Assembly: GCA_963827855.1 (NCBI GenBank)
Contig: CAWHBY010000003.1
Span: 124,001-188,000, forward strand
Origin: DTPU01 sp963827855
GTDB taxonomy: Bacteria > Planctomycetota > Phycisphaerae > Sedimentisphaerales > Anaerobacaceae
Length of the DNA stretch: 64,000 bases
Direction: 5' to 3'
Part shown: one piece after another, positions 62,691 through 64,000 of the stretch
How the letters are laid out: each line of letters begins with the position of its first letter
Numbering within the stretch: position 1 is the first letter of the stretch
Program-made: the position numbers and the translations under genes
Notes under the pieces: model-generated
The model's database searches: none
The model's input: the letters and a program-made list of their open reading frames with translations, nothing else
Told to the model about the DNA's origin: nothing

Positions 62691-63269
62691 TCAAGCACTC
62701 ACCCCCACGGCCGTCGCCAGACTGGGCAGCCGTTCCTTGGGGACGTCTCTGAGCCGACCATGGCGTTTGTCCTTGTCGGACAGGATGGGCGACCCGTCCA
62801 GCGGCCACTGAATGCCGATGTCTGGGTCGTTCCAGAGAATCCCGCCTTCGGTTTGGGGGTTGTAGTAGTCGCTACATTTGTAGCTGAAGAGGGCGGTATC
62901 CGAAAGGACATAGAATCCGTGGGCAAAGCCTGGTGGAATGTACAACTGGTTGTGTTTTTCCGCAGACAGCTCAATTCCCGCCCACTGCCCGAAGGTCGGC
63001 GAATCCGTGCGAGCGTCCACAGCCACGTCAAAGACCGCCCCGGACAGGATCTGTACCAGCTTGCCCTGGTCCTGGGGATGCTGGAAGTGCAGGCCCCTAA
63101 GGGTGCCTTTGGTCGAGAACGAGACGTTGTCCTGGACGAAATCGCACGCAACTCCGGCGTCCTTGTACCGGCTGCGGCTCCACGTCTCTACGAAGAACCC
63201 CCGTGCATCGCCGAAGACCTTGGGCTCCAGGATCACCACACCGGGCAAATGGGTTTCGATGACGTTCAT
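62691..63269 (-). CDS. rfbC: dTDP-4-dehydrorhamnose 3,5-epimerase (RmlC/RfbC)
   Basis: A 192-residue cupin epimerase. Family blocks are FGDARGFFVETW, GTLRGLHFQHPQDQGKLVQ (with the catalytic His in GLHFQ), VDARTDSPTFGQW, YIPPGFAHGFYVLSD and YNPQTEGGILWNDPDIGI. It makes dTDP-4-keto-L-rhamnose or a related C3/C5 epimer, and with RmlA next door shows that dTDP-sugars are made here. The gene follows rmlA by 49 bases. Confidence 0.95.
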   Translation of the reverse strand: MNVIETHLPGVVILEPKVFGDARGFFVETWSRSRYKDAGVACDFVQDNVSFSTKGTLRGLHFQHPQDQGKLVQILSGAVFDVAVDARTDSPTFGQWAGIELSAEKHNQLYIPPGFAHGFYVLSDTALFSYKCSDYYNPQTEGGILWNDPDIGIQWPLDGSPILSDKDKRHGRLRDVPKERLPSLATAVGVSA

Positions 63270-63318
63270 GCGGGTCGTCTTCCACTCTTCAATGCGGATC
63301 TACCGAAGGGGCCACCTG

Positions 63319-64000
63319 TCATTGGACCAACCTGATCAGGTAGTCGCCGTAGTGATTCTTCTTCAGGGGATCGGCCAGCCTGAGCACCTGTTCCGCGTCG
63401 ATCCACTGTTCCCGGTAGGCGATTTCCTCGGGGCAGGCCACCATGAGCCCCTGGCGTTCCTGCACGGTCTGCACGAACATGCCGGCCTGGATCATCGACT
63501 CCGGTGTACCCGTGTCCAGCCAGGCGATGCCCCGACCCAGAAGATCAGCCGTGAGTCTGTTTTGCCGCAGATATTCCTTGTTGACGTCGGTGATCTCCAG
63601 CTCGCCTCGCGCAGAGGGCTTGATGTGGGATGCGATGCGGGTGATCTCCGAATCGTAGAAATAGAGTCCTACGGCGGCGTAGTGGCTCTTGGGCTGCGGG
63701 GGTTTTTCCTCGATGCTGAGTACTCGGCCCCCTTTGTCGAACTCGATCACGCCGTACCGCTCCGGATCCTTGACCCAGTAGCCGAAGATCGTGGCGCCGC
63801 GGTCACGGCCGCTGGCGGACCTGAGAGACTCCGTCAGACCATGGCCATAGAAGATGTTGTCACCCAGGATCAGACATGCGGGGCCGCCGTCCAGGAACTT
63901 TGCGCCGATGATGAACGCCTGGGCCAGCCCCTCCGGACGGGGCTGCTCCGCGTAGCACAGATGGAGGCCCCACTGGGTGCCGTCGCCCAGAAGCTGCCGG
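63319..64000 (-). CDS. rfbA: glucose-1-phosphate thymidylyltransferase (RmlA/RfbA), 5' end beyond window
   Basis: C-terminal 226 residues of RmlA, which makes dTDP-glucose from dTTP and glucose-1-phosphate. Visible blocks are LAQAFIIGAKFL, CLILGDNIFYGHG, GATIFGYWVKDPERYGVIEFD, VSIEEKP-type SIEEKPPQPKSHYAAVGLYFYD, and AWLDTGTPESM. The N-terminal nucleotide-binding GGxGTRL part lies past the window edge. It is the first visible gene of the minus-strand sugar locus. Confidence 0.95.
   Translation of the reverse strand, partial: RQLLGDGTQWGLHLCYAEQPRPEGLAQAFIIGAKFLDGGPACLILGDNIFYGHGLTESLRSASGRDRGATIFGYWVKDPERYGVIEFDKGGRVLSIEEKPPQPKSHYAAVGLYFYDSEITRIASHIKPSARGELEITDVNKEYLRQNRLTADLLGRGIAWLDTGTPESMIQAGMFVQTVQERQGLMVACPEEIAYREQWIDAEQVLRLADPLKKNHYGDYLIRLVQ

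Noticed and set aside
60311..62752. 813-codon plus-strand ORF
   Set aside because: It is antisense to parts of the formyltransferase, GT4 and radical SAM genes, all of which have clear family motifs.
1..64000. tRNA, rRNA, CRISPR arrays, insertion sequences, phage genes
   Set aside because: Scanned by eye for cloverleaf arms, repeat-spacer arrays and transposase motifs and found none; short or divergent tRNAs could still be missed without a covariance search.

Overview
The window is a GC-rich bacterial chromosome segment. Its content points to the Planctomycetota, class Phycisphaerae, probably near Sedimentisphaerales. The signs are a secreted LamG protein ending in a dockerin-like EF-hand repeat, many twin-arginine Gfo/Idh/MocA oxidoreductases with sugar-isomerase and ThuA partners, HEAT-repeat and DUF11 surface proteins, and a BlaI/BlaR1-type M56 peptidase fused to a beta-propeller. 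The taxonomy is inferred from gene content. I found no rRNA, tRNA, CRISPR array or transposase.

Layout. 0.1-6.7 kb: a lipoprotein, a subtilase, and a blaI-like repressor with its M56-propeller partner behind a promoter carrying two repressor-type palindromes. 7-16 kb: two divergent carbohydrate groups (Gfo/Idh/MocA, ThuA, sugar isomerases, GH2 beta-galactosidase). 16.5-21.9 kb: argG, prepilin peptidase, two tandem OmpA lipoproteins, alkaline phosphatase. 22-27 kb: a LamG/dockerin-like protein behind a roughly 700-base leader, and a Trp/Tyr-rich TPR protein. 27-30.6 kb: a compact five-gene operon with an ECF-type sigma factor, a small soluble protein, a protein whose N-terminus resembles the archaeal ThrRS editing domain, an SSS transporter and a 38-residue membrane peptide. 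30.6-34.1 kb: a promoter, a compact structured RNA with an intrinsic terminator, then B12-dependent ribonucleotide reductase nrdJ. 34.4-37.9 kb: another oxidoreductase and a HEAT-repeat protein. 37.9-43.8 kb: a chaperone operon read groEL2-groES-groEL1-dnaJ-grpE-fmdB. 44.4-49.2 kb: YggS, a SpoIIE-type phosphatase, thyX and a fused homocysteine methyltransferase/MTHFR gene. 49.4-53.4 kb: a DUF11 lipoprotein, a degenerate glycosyltransferase, a UbiA-family enzyme. 53.4-64 kb: a minus-strand surface-sugar locus (rmlA, rmlC, radical SAM, GT4, sugar formyltransferase, two DegT aminotransferases, GT2, a ketoisomerase/2,3-dehydratase fusion, a ketoreductase-like protein) that looks able to make an N-formylated deoxy-amino sugar.

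Several conserved genes are interrupted by single-base frameshifts (GH2, argG, prepilin peptidase, HEAT protein, thyX, metF-like, one degT). Most are +1 insertions, and six fall within 600 bases of the metF part. Protein similarity is otherwise intact across them, so consensus error is the leading explanation, but the clustering is striking.

The strongest candidates for something undescribed are the ThrRS-editing-like/sigma-factor operon, the 126-nt structured RNA upstream of nrdJ, the M56-propeller sensor with its operators, and the cupin/2,3-dehydratase fusion.
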